Of a DNA stretch of 64,000 bases, positions 7,870-16,514 are shown one piece after another. This stretch comes from Amycolatopsis sp. FDAARGOS 1241. GTDB lineage: Bacteria > Actinomycetota > Actinomycetes > Mycobacteriales > Pseudonocardiaceae. A program made the translations under genes and the position numbers. Position 1 is the stretch's first letter, and each line of letters starts with the position of its first letter. The notes below the pieces were generated by a model. The model was not told where the DNA came from, ran no database searches, and was given only the letters and a program-made list of their open reading frames with translations. The stretch spans positions 4,216,001-4,280,000 of the forward strand of contig NZ_CP069526.1 in assembly GCF_016889705.1 (NCBI RefSeq), given 5' to 3'.

Positions 7870-9294
7870 ATGACCGGGCAAGCACCGCAAGTGACAGCGG
7901 ATCCGACGTTCTACCGCAGCCCCGGCGACGCGATCGCGGCCCCGCCGGAGACGCTCGCGTACGTCGTGGCGTTCGACCGGACGGGCCGCACGCCGGACGT
8001 CTTGGCGACCGTCGACGTCGATCCCGGGTCGGGCACCTACGGCAGCGTGGTCGGCTGGTCGGAGCTGCCGACCACCGGTGACGAGCTGCACCACTTCGGG
8101 TGGAACGCGTGCAGCAGCGCGTTCGCGCACGCCGGACACGATCCGAACGGCCTGCGCCGTCGGTTCCTGCTGCTGCCCGGGCTGCGCTCGTCCAACATCC
8201 ACGTCTTCGACACCGAGCCCGACCCGCGCCGTCCCGTGCTGCACAAGACGGTGACCGCGGCGGAACTCGCCGAGAAAGCCGGGTACTCCCGCCCGCACAC
8301 GTCGCACTGCGGCCCGGACGGCGTCTACCTCTCGTGCCTCGGCGCCGGGGACGGTTCCGGTGGTCCGGGCGGGATCGCGTTGCTCGACCACGACACGTTC
8401 GACGTGATCCGCGCGTGGGAGACGGATCGGGGCCCGCAGTACCTCGCGTACGACGCGTGGTGGCACCTGAACCAAAACACCCTGATCAGCAGCGAGTGGG
8501 GCACGCCCGCGATGATCGAGGACGGGATCAACCCCGAGCTGCTGCTGGGGCACAAGTACGGGCACGCGCTGCACTTCTGGGATCTGGCCGAGGGTCGCCA
8601 CCTCCAGAGCGTCGACCTGGGCGAGCAGCACCAGATGGTGCTCGAGCTGCGCCCGTCGCACGATCCGGAGGCCACGTGGGGGTTCGTCGGGGTGGTGGTG
8701 TCCACCGAGGACCTGTCGGCGTCGGTGTGGCGCTGGCACCGCGACGGCGGCACGTGGGCAGCGGACAAGGTGATCACCGTGCCGGCCGAGCCCGCGGACC
8801 CCGCGGATCTGCCACCGGCGTTGCAGCCGTTCGGCGCCGTGCCGCCGTTGATCACCGACATCGCGCTCACCGTGGACGACCGGTTCCTGTACGTGTCCTG
8901 CTGGGGCACCGGGGAGTTCAAGCAGTTCGACGTCAGCGATCCGGCCCATCCGCGGGAGACCGGTTCGGTGCGGCTCGGGGGTATCGCCGGCCGGGTGCCG
9001 CATCCGGCCGCGCCGTCGCTGCGGCTCTTGGGTGGTCCACAAATGGTCGAGGTGAGCCGCGACGGCCGTCGGATCTACCTCACCAACTCGCTCTACGGCT
9101 CGTGGGACGACCAGTTCTACCCGGAGGGCGTCGGGGCGTGGCTGGCGAAGCTCGAAACCGATCCCGACGCGGGCGGGGGCCTGCGTGTCGACGGGAAGTG
9201 TTTCCTGCACGGCGACGACTTCCGGGGCTTGCGGCCGCACCAGATCCGCTTGGAGGGCGGCGACGCTTCGTCCGACTCGTACTGCTTCCGCTGA
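7870..9294 (+). CDS. Selenium-binding protein / methanethiol oxidase family
   Basis: A 474-residue SBP56-family beta-propeller. Family landmarks are YVVAFDRTGRTPDVLATVDVD, HHFGWNACSS, RSSNIHVFDTEPDPRRP, PHTSHCGPDGVYLSCLG, HGHALHFWD-like KYGHALHFWD and LTDIAL-like ITDIALTVDDRFLYVSCWG. Bacterial and human homologues are copper enzymes oxidising methanethiol to formaldehyde, hydrogen peroxide and sulfide, with conserved His residues as ligands. ATG 7870 follows AAGGAG (7858-7863) at good spacing and is chosen over GTG 7825. Length matches the family. It abuts the convergent SprT-like gene. Confidence 0.9.
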   Translation: MTGQAPQVTADPTFYRSPGDAIAAPPETLAYVVAFDRTGRTPDVLATVDVDPGSGTYGSVVGWSELPTTGDELHHFGWNACSSAFAHAGHDPNGLRRRFLLLPGLRSSNIHVFDTEPDPRRPVLHKTVTAAELAEKAGYSRPHTSHCGPDGVYLSCLGAGDGSGGPGGIALLDHDTFDVIRAWETDRGPQYLAYDAWWHLNQNTLISSEWGTPAMIEDGINPELLLGHKYGHALHFWDLAEGRHLQSVDLGEQHQMVLELRPSHDPEATWGFVGVVVSTEDLSASVWRWHRDGGTWAADKVITVPAEPADPADLPPALQPFGAVPPLITDIALTVDDRFLYVSCWGTGEFKQFDVSDPAHPRETGSVRLGGIAGRVPHPAAPSLRLLGGPQMVEVSRDGRRIYLTNSLYGSWDDQFYPEGVGAWLAKLETDPDAGGGLRVDGKCFLHGDDFRGLRPHQIRLEGGDASSDSYCFR

Positions 9295-9297
9295 CGG

Positions 9298-9960
9298 TCA
9301 GCCGAGCGCGCTGAAGGGCGTGTCGCACAGGCTGCAGGTGATCGGGCCCAGTGCCAGCACGGACCGGGCCGCGCGGACCCGGCGTGGTGGCTCGCAGGCG
9401 CACACGGCGGCGACGTAGTTCGGCCCGCCGCGGTGTGCGCCGCGGCCGTCGACGGGGGCGATGACCACCGGTGCCGGCGCGACGGTGACCGGCTCGGGCG
9501 AATCCGGATCCGGCGGCTGCGCGCCGGGGGCCTGGGCCCGCAGCGCGACCTCGTGCTCGGTGTGCCGCCATACCGTCAGGGCCTGCTCCAGCACCCGGAG
9601 GTGCTGGGCGTAGGACTCGATCGTCGCGGGCAGGGCGGTGGTGGCGGACCAGCCGATGCGGTCGGCCTGTTCGGCACGGACGCCGACCTCGCGGGCGAGG
9701 GTGGCGAAACGTTTGTTGTGGTAGCGCCCGTCGCTGACGTCGACGATGTCGCGCGTGGCGGCTAGCCCGTGGGCGGCTTCGTGCAACGTGGTAGCGAGCA
9801 GGTCGGCCACGGGCCGGCGGAGCCCTTCGGCACAGAGGAAGAACTCGGCGCGCGGTTCGACCCCGTCGCCGACATGCCAGCGCGAACGGGCGAAGTGGCC
9901 GTGGATCTCGGTGGTGGTCCCCATCGTGCCGGACGCGAGCACGAGGATCGCTTCGGGCAC
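9298..9960 (-). CDS. SprT-like zinc metalloprotein
   Basis: A 220-residue protein with the SprT/Spartan signature TTLHEAAHGLA (HExxH, about residues 59-63) followed by RYHNKRFATLAREVGV, where the third ligand and substrate helix lie. The C-terminus has a Cys-rich ribbon (CACEPPRRVRAARSVLALGPITCSLCDTPF), as in SprT proteins. A Pro-rich linker (about 150-175) joins the two. Spartan-type enzymes cleave DNA-protein crosslinks, and in actinobacteria such genes are also found in plasmids and phages. The GTG start at 9960 lies 27 bases after the MarR gene, and ATG 9924 is possible. The ribbon contains one CxC and one CxxC. Confidence 0.75.
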   Translation of the reverse strand: MPEAILVLASGTMGTTTEIHGHFARSRWHVGDGVEPRAEFFLCAEGLRRPVADLLATTLHEAAHGLAATRDIVDVSDGRYHNKRFATLAREVGVRAEQADRIGWSATTALPATIESYAQHLRVLEQALTVWRHTEHEVALRAQAPGAQPPDPDSPEPVTVAPAPVVIAPVDGRGAHRGGPNYVAAVCACEPPRRVRAARSVLALGPITCSLCDTPFSALG

Positions 9961-9987
9961 GTCGGGGCGGCGGCGGCGGATCTCTGC

Positions 9988-10521
9988 CTACAGCTGTTCC
10001 ATCGCGTGCATCACCCGGGTCGTCGGGCCGAAGACGGTGTCCACGCGGCCGATCTTCCCGCTTAAGCGGTAATCCGGCTCAGCGGGCGAGGCCGGCCTCG
10101 CAACGGCCGTGACGTCAGCGCAGGTGCGGGCTGTGAGGGGTGCGGTGATCTCGTTTCGCACGCGGTCGAGGACTTCCCTCAGCTCGGCCGGCTTGGTGCG
10201 GCCTTCGGCGGTGAGGGTGATGACGTTGCGGCGCCGGTCGGCCGGATCGGCTTCGCGCAGCACCAGGCCGGCGTCGGCGAGTTCGGTCACGGCTTCCACG
10301 ACGTAGCTGCGGTCGATGCGGCACCGCCGGCCGAGCGCCGCCTGGCTCGCGGGGCCGAACTCCTCGACAGCGGCGAGCGGTGGGTAGCGGTCCCGCCGGA
10401 ATTCTGCGGTGCTGATCGCGTCGGTGAGCACCCGCGCGACCTGGGTCGCGAGCTGGGTGACGAGCCAGCTGGGCCGGCTGTGCAACAGGGTGGGGACGCG
10501 GTTGTCCCCCGGATTCCGCAT
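9988..10521 (-). CDS. MarR-family regulator
   Basis: A 177-residue winged-helix protein. GRRCRIDRSYVVEAVTELADAGLVLREADPADRRRNVITLT is the classical MarR recognition helix and wing. The C-terminal 35 residues after the dimer helix are unusual, and the gene runs somewhat long for MarR. It is divergent from clpP (125-base gap) and co-oriented with the SprT-like gene. ATG 10521 is selected as it gives the normal N-terminus. The target is probably its own promoter and perhaps clpP. Confidence 0.78.
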   Translation of the reverse strand: MRNPGDNRVPTLLHSRPSWLVTQLATQVARVLTDAISTAEFRRDRYPPLAAVEEFGPASQAALGRRCRIDRSYVVEAVTELADAGLVLREADPADRRRNVITLTAEGRTKPAELREVLDRVRNEITAPLTARTCADVTAVARPASPAEPDYRLSGKIGRVDTVFGPTTRVMHAMEQL

Positions 10522-10646
10522 GCGCAGAGGGTAAGTGATCGCCCGCAGCGAACCGGCCACGCCGTGAGCGAACGAAGGTCCCGTGGACGCGGTGGAGCTC
10601 CTACGTTCGGTGCGGTCAGGGATCACGAGACAGGCAGGAGGCGACG

Positions 10647-11243
10647 ATGATGTTGACGGCGGTGCCCGAGTTGCACGCGGGCGGCCAGCAGGCGAACGAG
10701 TCGGTGTACGAGCAGTTGTTGCGGGACCGCATCGTGTTCCTGGGCAGCGAGGTGAACGACGAGGTGGCGAATCGCATCACGGCGCAGCTGTTGCTGCTGG
10801 CGGCTGACGACGCGGAGCGCGACATCACGTTCTACATCAACTCGCCCGGGGGTTCGGTGACGGCGGGGATGGCGATCTACGACACGATGCAGCTGGTGAA
10901 GCCGGACGTGGCCACGTGGGGGCTGGGGTTCGTGGCGTCGATGGGGCAGTTCCTGCTGTCCTCGGGCACACCGGGCAAGCGCCACCTGCTGCCGAACGCC
11001 CGGGTCGTGATGCACCAGCCCTCGGCGGGGATCTCGGGGGCGGCGAGCGACATCGCGATCCAGGCCGAGGTGTTCGGGAAGATGAAGCGCCGCATCGCGG
11101 AGCTCACGGCGGCCCAGACCGGGCAACCGGTCGACCGCATCACCGCCGACGCCGACCGCGACCGCTGGTTCGACGCCGATGAGGCGCTCGCTTACGGATT
11201 CGTGGACCACATCGCCGGCGCCGACCAGGCGGTGACGGCCTGA
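10647..11243 (+). CDS. clpP: ATP-dependent Clp protease proteolytic subunit
   Basis: A 198-residue ClpP. The catalytic triad is present: Ser in VASMGQFLL (about 98), His in VVMHQPSAGISG (about 123) and Asp in DADRDRW (about 170). The oxyanion-loop signature NSPGGSVTAGMAIYDTM is intact. It assembles into tetradecamers with ClpX/ClpC ATPases. Standing alone next to a MarR gene rather than in the clpP1P2-clpX cluster, it is likely an accessory paralogue like Streptomyces ClpP3-5. AGGAG (10636-10640) supports the ATG at 10647. Confidence 0.92.
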   Translation: MMLTAVPELHAGGQQANESVYEQLLRDRIVFLGSEVNDEVANRITAQLLLLAADDAERDITFYINSPGGSVTAGMAIYDTMQLVKPDVATWGLGFVASMGQFLLSSGTPGKRHLLPNARVVMHQPSAGISGAASDIAIQAEVFGKMKRRIAELTAAQTGQPVDRITADADRDRWFDADEALAYGFVDHIAGADQAVTA

Positions 11244-11296
11244 CCGGCCGAGCCACGGCCGTGGGCTGAGCCCTGGCGGGCGTGCCCGCGGTTTCG

Positions 11297-11342
11297 TCGC
11301 CGGGCTCGGTCGGGGCGGCTTCGTCGCGGCCGAGCCCGGCGA
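11297..11342 (+). terminator. Stem-loop after clpP
   Basis: Perfect 13-base arms (11297-11309 and 11330-11342) enclose a 20-base loop, 54 bases past the clpP stop. It is very GC-rich with no T-run, typical of actinobacterial terminators. The rest of 11244-11474 shows no gene. Confidence 0.5.
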
Positions 11343-11474
11343 GCGGGTCTTGGCGGGGCGCCGGTTCGCAGGCGTCGGCCGGTTCCTTTCCCCGGTGGCC
11401 GGGGTCTACCTCGTCGAACCCCGCGGACCGCCACGGTGGCGGCCCGCGGTGAAACGAGGAGAGAGGTGGTCGCC

Positions 11475-12467
11475 GTGAGAATTCCCGCCACCATGCGGGC
11501 CCTTCAGCAGACGTCGCTGCTGGGCCCGCGCGACGCTCGTCTGATCACCGACGCGCCGGTGCCGCACCCGGGCTGGGGTGAAGTTCTGGTCCGGGTCACC
11601 GTCGCCGGGGTCAATTTCGCGGACGTGTCGAAGGCGTGCGGAGTGTTTCGGGGTGGCCCGCGCCCGCCGTACGTGGCGGGGTTCGAGGCCGCCGGCGAGG
11701 TCGTGGCGCTGGGCGAGGCGGTGACCGGTCCGGCTCCGGGCACGCTCGTCGTCGGCGTCGGCGACGGGGCGTTCGCCGAGTACGTGGTCCTGCCCTCGGC
11801 CGGGGCGATGCCCGTGCCGGCCGGGTGGACGGCCGAGCAGGCGCTGGGCCTGGTGGTGAACTGGCCGACCGCGCTGGCCGCGCTCAGGCCCCTGGGTGGC
11901 CTCGCCGCCGGGCAGACCGTGCTCATCCACGCCGCGGCGGGCGCGACCGGCCAGGCCACGGTGGTACTGGCCAAGCACTACGGCGCGACGGTCGTGGCCA
12001 CCGCGTCGCCGGGCAAGCACGAGACGGTGCGGGCGCTGGGCGCGGATCACGTCCTGGACTCCCGCGACGGCGACCTCGCGGCCGGGGTGCGCCGGCTGAC
12101 CGGGGGCACCGGTGCCGATCTGGTGCTCGAGTCGGCGGGTGGTGCCACGTTCGCCGCGAGCTTGGCCGCCGCCAAGCGGGTCACGGGACGGGTCGTCGTC
12201 TACGGCATGGCGGGCGGGGAAGCCGCGATCACCAACTGGCAGCTGGTGTACGAGCACCAGGTCCATCTCGTCGGCCTCAACCTCGGCGTGCTGATGCAGG
12301 CCGCGCCGGAGATCTTCGGCGAGGTCCTGCGTGAGCTGTCCGCTCTTGTCTCGGCCGGAGTTCTCGCCCCTGCCCAGCCCACCGTGTACGAGTTGGCCGA
12401 TGGTCCGAAGGCGCTCGCGGAGTTGGCGGCCCGCGCGACCGTCGGCAAACTGGCGCTGCGGCCCTGA
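11475..12467 (+). CDS. Zinc-type-dehydrogenase-fold NADPH:quinone oxidoreductase
   Basis: A 330-residue medium-chain dehydrogenase/reductase of the quinone-reductase branch. The GroES-like domain ends near residue 115 (AGVNFADVSKACGVF, then PYVAGFEAAGEVVALG). The Rossmann domain follows with the nucleotide loop AAAGATGQATVVLAKHYGA in place of the AxxGGVG form. The zinc-ligand cysteines of alcohol dehydrogenases are absent, as expected for quinone reductases. It reduces quinones or enones with NADPH. GTG 11475 follows GAGGAGAGAGG, and ATG 11493 is an alternative. Confidence 0.87.
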   Translation: MRIPATMRALQQTSLLGPRDARLITDAPVPHPGWGEVLVRVTVAGVNFADVSKACGVFRGGPRPPYVAGFEAAGEVVALGEAVTGPAPGTLVVGVGDGAFAEYVVLPSAGAMPVPAGWTAEQALGLVVNWPTALAALRPLGGLAAGQTVLIHAAAGATGQATVVLAKHYGATVVATASPGKHETVRALGADHVLDSRDGDLAAGVRRLTGGTGADLVLESAGGATFAASLAAAKRVTGRVVVYGMAGGEAAITNWQLVYEHQVHLVGLNLGVLMQAAPEIFGEVLRELSALVSAGVLAPAQPTVYELADGPKALAELAARATVGKLALRP

Positions 12468-12556
12468 CCTGGGTTTCGATTCCTTCGCGCCACTGCCCCG
12501 GTCGTACTGGGTGACGGCCCCGGCGGGCGGGGCTGCCGGCGAACGAGGAGCAGCGC

Positions 12557-12637
12557 ATGGCGAACGAGCGATCCACGGCCGGGCACCACCCGGATGCGTC
12601 CGGAGCGGGCTCGGCGCGGCCTGGGCTCGCGGCATGA
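12557..12637 (+). CDS. 26-residue leader peptide coupled to the sigma factor
   Basis: A short open frame with a strong ribosome site (GAGGAG, 12545-12550, 6 bases before ATG). It encodes 26 residues and ends with TGA at 12635-12637, overlapping the sigma-factor ATG (12634) as ATGA. The sigma gene itself has no good ribosome site, so ribosomes finishing this peptide probably restart on it. The peptide is hydrophilic and matches nothing I recognise. Its role as a coupling leader is inferred. An alternative is that a frameshift split a longer sigma N-terminus. Confidence 0.45.
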   Translation: MANERSTAGHHPDASGAGSARPGLAA

Positions 12638-13620
12638 CGGCGCGCGTGCGGGAGGCGGCGGACCCGGACCGGTTCGCCGCCGAAACCGAGCGGTTCCGCC
12701 GGGAGCTGGTGGCGCACTGCTACCGCATGGTCGGCTCGGCGCACGACGCCGAGGATCTGGTGCAGGAGACCTACCTGCGGGCGTGGCGGGCATACAGCGG
12801 TTTCGAGGGCCGCGCGTCGGTCCGGTCGTGGCTGTACAAGATCGCCACCAACGTCTGCCTGACCGCGGTGCGGCCGCGCCGGATGCGGGTGCTGCCCTCG
12901 GGCCTGACCGGACCGCAAGCCACGCCCGATCGCCCGCCTCGTCCGGTGCCGCCGGGGGAGGTCGCGTGGCTGGAACCGGTGCCGGACACCTGGCCGGCCG
13001 AAGATCCGGCGGCCGCGGTGATCGCGCGCGAATCGATCCGGCTGGCGCTGGTCGCGAGCCTGCAGCACTTGCCCGCCCGGCAGCGCGCGATCCTGCTCCT
13101 GCGCGAGGTGCTGGCCTTCACTGCGGCCGAAACCGCGCAGATCCTGGGCACCACCACGGTGGCGGTGAAGAGCGGCCTGCAGCGTGCCCGAGCCCGGCTG
13201 GCCGAGCTGGAGCCCGAACCCGAGGACCTGCTCGAACCGGCCGACCCGCGGGCTCGCGCGTTGCTGGAGGGCTACGTCGCGGCGTTCGAGCGCTCCGACG
13301 CAGGTCTGCTCGAACACGTGCTGCGCGCGGACGCCACGCTGGAGGCGACGCCGTTTCGCGACTGGCAGGCGGGCCGGGCGAACTGCCTCCGCGTGCTCGA
13401 CGCGTATGTGCTGGGCGCGCCGGGTGACTGGCGGATGCTGCCCACCACGGCCAACGGCCAGCCCGCGGTCGTCGCGTACCACCGGGACGCCGGTGGCGTG
13501 CTGCGCGCGCACGACGTCGTGGTGCTGGCCGCCACCGCAACCGGGATCTCGCGGGTGGTCGCGTTCCACGATCCGGCGCTGGTCGCCCTGTTCGGCTTCC
13601 CGGACGCGCTCACCGGCTGA
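12634..13620 (+). CDS. ECF sigma factor with SnoaL-like C-terminal domain (SigG/SigX5 type)
   Basis: A 328-residue sigma-70 factor. Region 2 is HCYRMVGSAHDAEDLVQETYLRAWRAY, continuing through SVRSWLYKIATNVCL. Region 4 is QRAILLLREVLAFTAAETAQILGTTTVAVKSGLQRARARL. After about residue 205 a SnoaL/NTF2-like domain follows, replacing a separate anti-sigma factor, as in mycobacterial SigG. Members control starvation or DNA-damage responses in mycobacteria. ATG 12634 overlaps the leader-peptide stop. It is convergent with the AraC-type gene, with a 9-base gap. Confidence 0.87.
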   Translation: MTARVREAADPDRFAAETERFRRELVAHCYRMVGSAHDAEDLVQETYLRAWRAYSGFEGRASVRSWLYKIATNVCLTAVRPRRMRVLPSGLTGPQATPDRPPRPVPPGEVAWLEPVPDTWPAEDPAAAVIARESIRLALVASLQHLPARQRAILLLREVLAFTAAETAQILGTTTVAVKSGLQRARARLAELEPEPEDLLEPADPRARALLEGYVAAFERSDAGLLEHVLRADATLEATPFRDWQAGRANCLRVLDAYVLGAPGDWRMLPTTANGQPAVVAYHRDAGGVLRAHDVVVLAATATGISRVVAFHDPALVALFGFPDALTG

Positions 13621-13629
13621 TCCGGAGCG

Positions 13630-14571
13630 TCACGCGGGCAGGCGGGTGCGGTAGTGCTGGGGGCTGCGGCCGTATTCGCGTTTGAACGCGGCGCTGAGCG
13701 CGAAGGCGCTGCCGTAGCCGACCTGGCGGGCGATGGCGCCAATGGTGGCGTCGGGGTGCCGGCGCAGCAGGTCGGCGACGAGGGCGAGGCGGAAGGTGGC
13801 AAGGTAGGCCATCGGGGGTTCGCCGACGGCGCTGCTGAAGCGGCGGGCCAGCGCGGCGCGCGAGACGCCGGTTTCGCCGGCTGGCGCGGCGACCGTCCAC
13901 GGGTGCGCGGGCCGGTCCTGCAGCAACCGCAGGGCACGGCCGGCGACGGGGTCGTCGTGGGCGCGGTACCAGGCCGGCGCGGCTGAGCCGGGGCGGGCGA
14001 ACCAGGTGCGCAGCACGGCGATGAGCAGCAGGTCCAGCAGCCGGTCGAGGACCGCGACCTGGCCGGGTACGTCCTTGCCGGTTTCGCCGGCCAGCAGTGG
14101 CACGAGCGGGCTGTCCCACTCCGCCGCGCGGACGACGAGCACCTGCGGCAACGCGGTCAGCAGCCGCTTCGACACCTCGCCGACGTGGGGTAGGTGCCGG
14201 TGAGCAGCAGTGTGGTGCTTCCGGAGCCGCTGCCCCAGGTGCGGATGCCGGTGTCGACGAGGTCGGTGAGGTGCTCGCCGTCGGGGGTGCGGCACTGCCG
14301 GCCGGGCAGGATCACAGCCTGCGGCGGGGTCGCCGGGTCGTCGGCGAACAAGTGCAGGTCGGGGCCGCGGACGATGGCGACGTCACTGGCGCCGACCCGT
14401 GTGGCGTCGCCACCGTCGGGCACGAGCCAGGCTTCGCTGCTGACGACGGCGACGAGCGTCAGCGGTGCTTCGTCCTCGATGCGCAACGACCAGGGCGGGT
14501 TGAGCACCGAGCGCAGGAGGAACGCGCGGTGCGCGCGGGGGGCCGTCGAGGAGAGCCGCGAGCGGATCCAT
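13630..14571 (-). pseudogene. Frameshifted AraC-family regulator with cupin_6 domain
   Basis: The parts, in order, are an N-terminal cupin domain (MDPLAALLDG, then HRAFLLRSVLNPPWSLRI through ILPGRQC), a linker, and a C-terminal AraC HTH pair (GETGVSRAALARRFSSAVGEPP and AIARQVGYGSAFALSAAFKREYGRSPQHYR). They lie in different frames. Removing one G from the six-G run at 14537-14542 and adding one G to the GGGG at 14187-14190 restores one continuous protein of about 310 residues. Both disruptions sit in homopolymers, so sequencing error is the likely cause. It is divergent from a NmrA-like gene, its probable target. Confidence 0.8.
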
Positions 14572-14652
14572 CGGGGAGGTGTAGACGCTGACGCATGGCA
14601 TCGAGCCGCTGAGCCATGGAGCGTGTCATCGGTTCGGGCTTCCCTGGCAGTC

Positions 14653-15463
14653 ATGACGAAAACGACTCTGGTTTTGGGCGGTACGGGCAAGACGGGGCGC
14701 CGGGTGACGCAGCGGCTGGCTGCGCGGGCGTCGAGTGCGGGCGGTGTCGCGCGGCAGCCGGCCGCGGTTCGACTGGGCGGACGAGATCACGTGGGCGCCG
14801 GTGCTCGAGGGGATCTCGGCGGTTTACGTGACCTTCTACCCGGACCTGGTGGTGCCGTGGGCGGCGCCGGTGATCCGGGCGTTCTGCGCCCGGGCGGTGC
14901 CGGCGGGGGTCGAGCGGATCGTGCTGCTGTCGGGGCGTGGCGAGGAGGACGCGGCCGCGAGTGAGCGGGTCGCCTGGTGCGAAGTGGACGGTGCTGCGGG
15001 CGAGTGGGTTCTTCCAGAGCTTCAGTGAGCACTTCTTCCTCGAGCCGGTGCTGGCGGGTGAGCTCGCCTTGCCGGCCGGGGCGGTGACTGAGCCGTTCGT
15101 GGACGCCGGCGACGTCGCCGACATCGCGGCCGAGGCCCTCACCACCGGTTCACTGGACGGGCAGACGCTGGAGCTGACCAGCCCGCGCCTGCTCACCTTA
15201 CGCGACGTCGTCGCGGAAATCTCCGCCGCGACAGGACGGAATGTCCGCTACCGTCCGGTTTCGCCGGGTGGGTTCGTGCGGCTCACGACCGAGGGCGGGG
15301 TGCCGGCGGACGAGGCGCAGGTGCTAGTGGAGGTGTTCGCGCGGGTGCTGGACGGGCGCAACTCGCATGTCACCGGTGACGTGGAGCGGGTGCGGGGCGC
15401 CCGGCGCGCGATTTCGCCGACTACGCGCGGGCGAGCGCGGCAGCCGGCGTGTGGACGCGGTGA
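14653..15463 (+). pseudogene. Frameshifted NmrA-like NAD(P)-binding protein
   Basis: A Rossmann protein starting MTKTTLVLGGTGKTGRRVTQ (GxxGxxG, NADP-type Arg pair). Its continuation moves to a second frame at about 14733 (SRGSRPRFDWADEITW through VERIVLLSGRGEE), to a third at about 14970 (AKWTVLRASGFFQSFSEHF through NVRYRPVSPGGF), and back near 15395 to reach the stop at 15463 (RDFADYARASAAAGVWTR). About 265 residues would be encoded if repaired. These are NmrA/azoreductase-like redox sensors or reductases. The pairing with a divergent AraC/cupin_6 gene is common. Three frame changes in 0.8 kb are unusual. Confidence 0.78.
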
Positions 15464-15492
15464 CGGGACCCGGCCGGGGAGGGGAGCACGGG

Positions 15493-15964
15493 ATGTCCAC
15501 GGTGGCCGAGGTGGTGCTGGTGGTGGCGATCGTCGCGGCCGGGCTGATCGCGGGGTTGTTCTACTCCTACGCGGTGTCGGTGATGCCCGGCCTGGCGCGC
15601 CCCGACGATCACACGTTCGTGACGGCGATGCGGCAGATCAACATCGCGATCGTCAACGGCTGGTTCCTGCTGACGTTCCTGGGCGCACCGCTGCTGGTCG
15701 CGGCGGCGGTGGTGCTGGATGTGGTGGCGGGCGGGCGCGGGGCGCTGCCGTGGCTGGTCGCCGGGTGCGCGCTGCTGCTGGCGATGATCCTGATCTCGGC
15801 GGTGAAGAACATCCCGATGACCAACGCGCTGGAGCGCGGCACGGCGGGCCTGGCCGAGCCGGTTCGAGACGAGCTGGGTGCGCTGGAACCTGCTGCGAGC
15901 GTTCGTGTCGACGGGCGGGTTCGCGTGCCTGCTCGCCGGGTGGCTGGTGCGGGGAACCGGCTGA
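15493..15964 (+). pseudogene. Frameshifted DUF1772/anthrone-oxygenase-like membrane protein
   Basis: A protein of about 155 residues with four membrane helices. Helix 1 is VAEVVLVVAIVAAGLIAGLFY, followed by SYAVSVMPGLA, the family hallmark. Further helices lie at FLLTFLGAPLLVAAAVVL and LPWLVAGCALLLAMILI, then NIPMTNALE. The reading frame breaks near 15863 and the missing end (ETSWVRWNLLRAFVSTGG, then a last helix) is in another frame, ending at TGA 15962-15964. A single-base error in CCGGTTC would explain it. Function is poorly known; some relatives act on polyketide anthrones. Confidence 0.75.
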
Positions 15965-15982
15965 GGTGGGCCGGTTCCCCGC
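15949..15982. terminator. Bidirectional terminator between convergent genes
   Basis: Perfect 13-base arms (15949-15961 and 15970-15982) enclose an 8-base loop that contains the TGA of the DUF1772 gene. It lies between that gene and the convergent GyrI-like gene, so it can serve both. Confidence 0.65.
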
Positions 15983-15988
15983 GGCCGG

Positions 15989-16478
15989 TCAGTCTGCGAG
16001 CCGGAAGTACAGGTCGGTCTCCCAGCGGGTGGCGTCGGGTTCGACGCGCGGGTCGGTGCGGTAGACCTCGAGCCGGCCGCTCCAGTGCTCGCCGTCCGCC
16101 GCCCGCCGGCGGTCCCAGCGCACGCCTTCACGCGCGCCCCAGTCGAGCACGGCTGCGGTGGCGGCGGCGAGGCCATCGGGCGCGCCGTGGTGGGTGGCCT
16201 TGACGTACTTCCCGCCCGGGACGACGGCGGTGAAGTACTCCTCACCCAGCTCCACCGGCTCGGTGACCGGGCACGCCCGCTTCGACGGTCAGGCTCGTCA
16301 TGCCGGGGCCGAGCACGAGGTAGCGGACGAACGGTGCTCCGGCGGGCTCGACGCCGCGTTCGGCCAGCGCCGTGACGAGCGCCGCGATGCGGTGGGCGAC
16401 CTCGCGCAACGCGTCCATTCCGACGGTCGCGCGTTAGCCGACGTAGGTCTGGTCTTCGCGGTCCACGAGGGACGGCAT
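15989..16478 (-). pseudogene. Broken GyrI-like (effector-binding domain) protein
   Basis: Starts at ATG 16478 behind AGGAG. It reads MPSLVDREDQTYVG and then meets an in-frame TAA (16434-16436) before continuing RATVGMDALREVAHRIAALV. A single extra G in CCCGG near 16270 then shifts the frame, and the rest (ELGEEYFTAVVPGGKYVKATHHGAPDGL through ETDLYFRLAD) follows in another frame. The C-terminal part is the GyrI/SOUL-like small-molecule-binding fold. One nonsense codon plus one indel argue for a true pseudogene, or poor sequence. It lies downstream of the ECF42/YCII operon, 36 bases after the YCII gene. Confidence 0.7.
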
Positions 16479-16514
16479 GGGACTTCTCCTCGGATCGGTT
16501 CTGATCGGAAGGGA

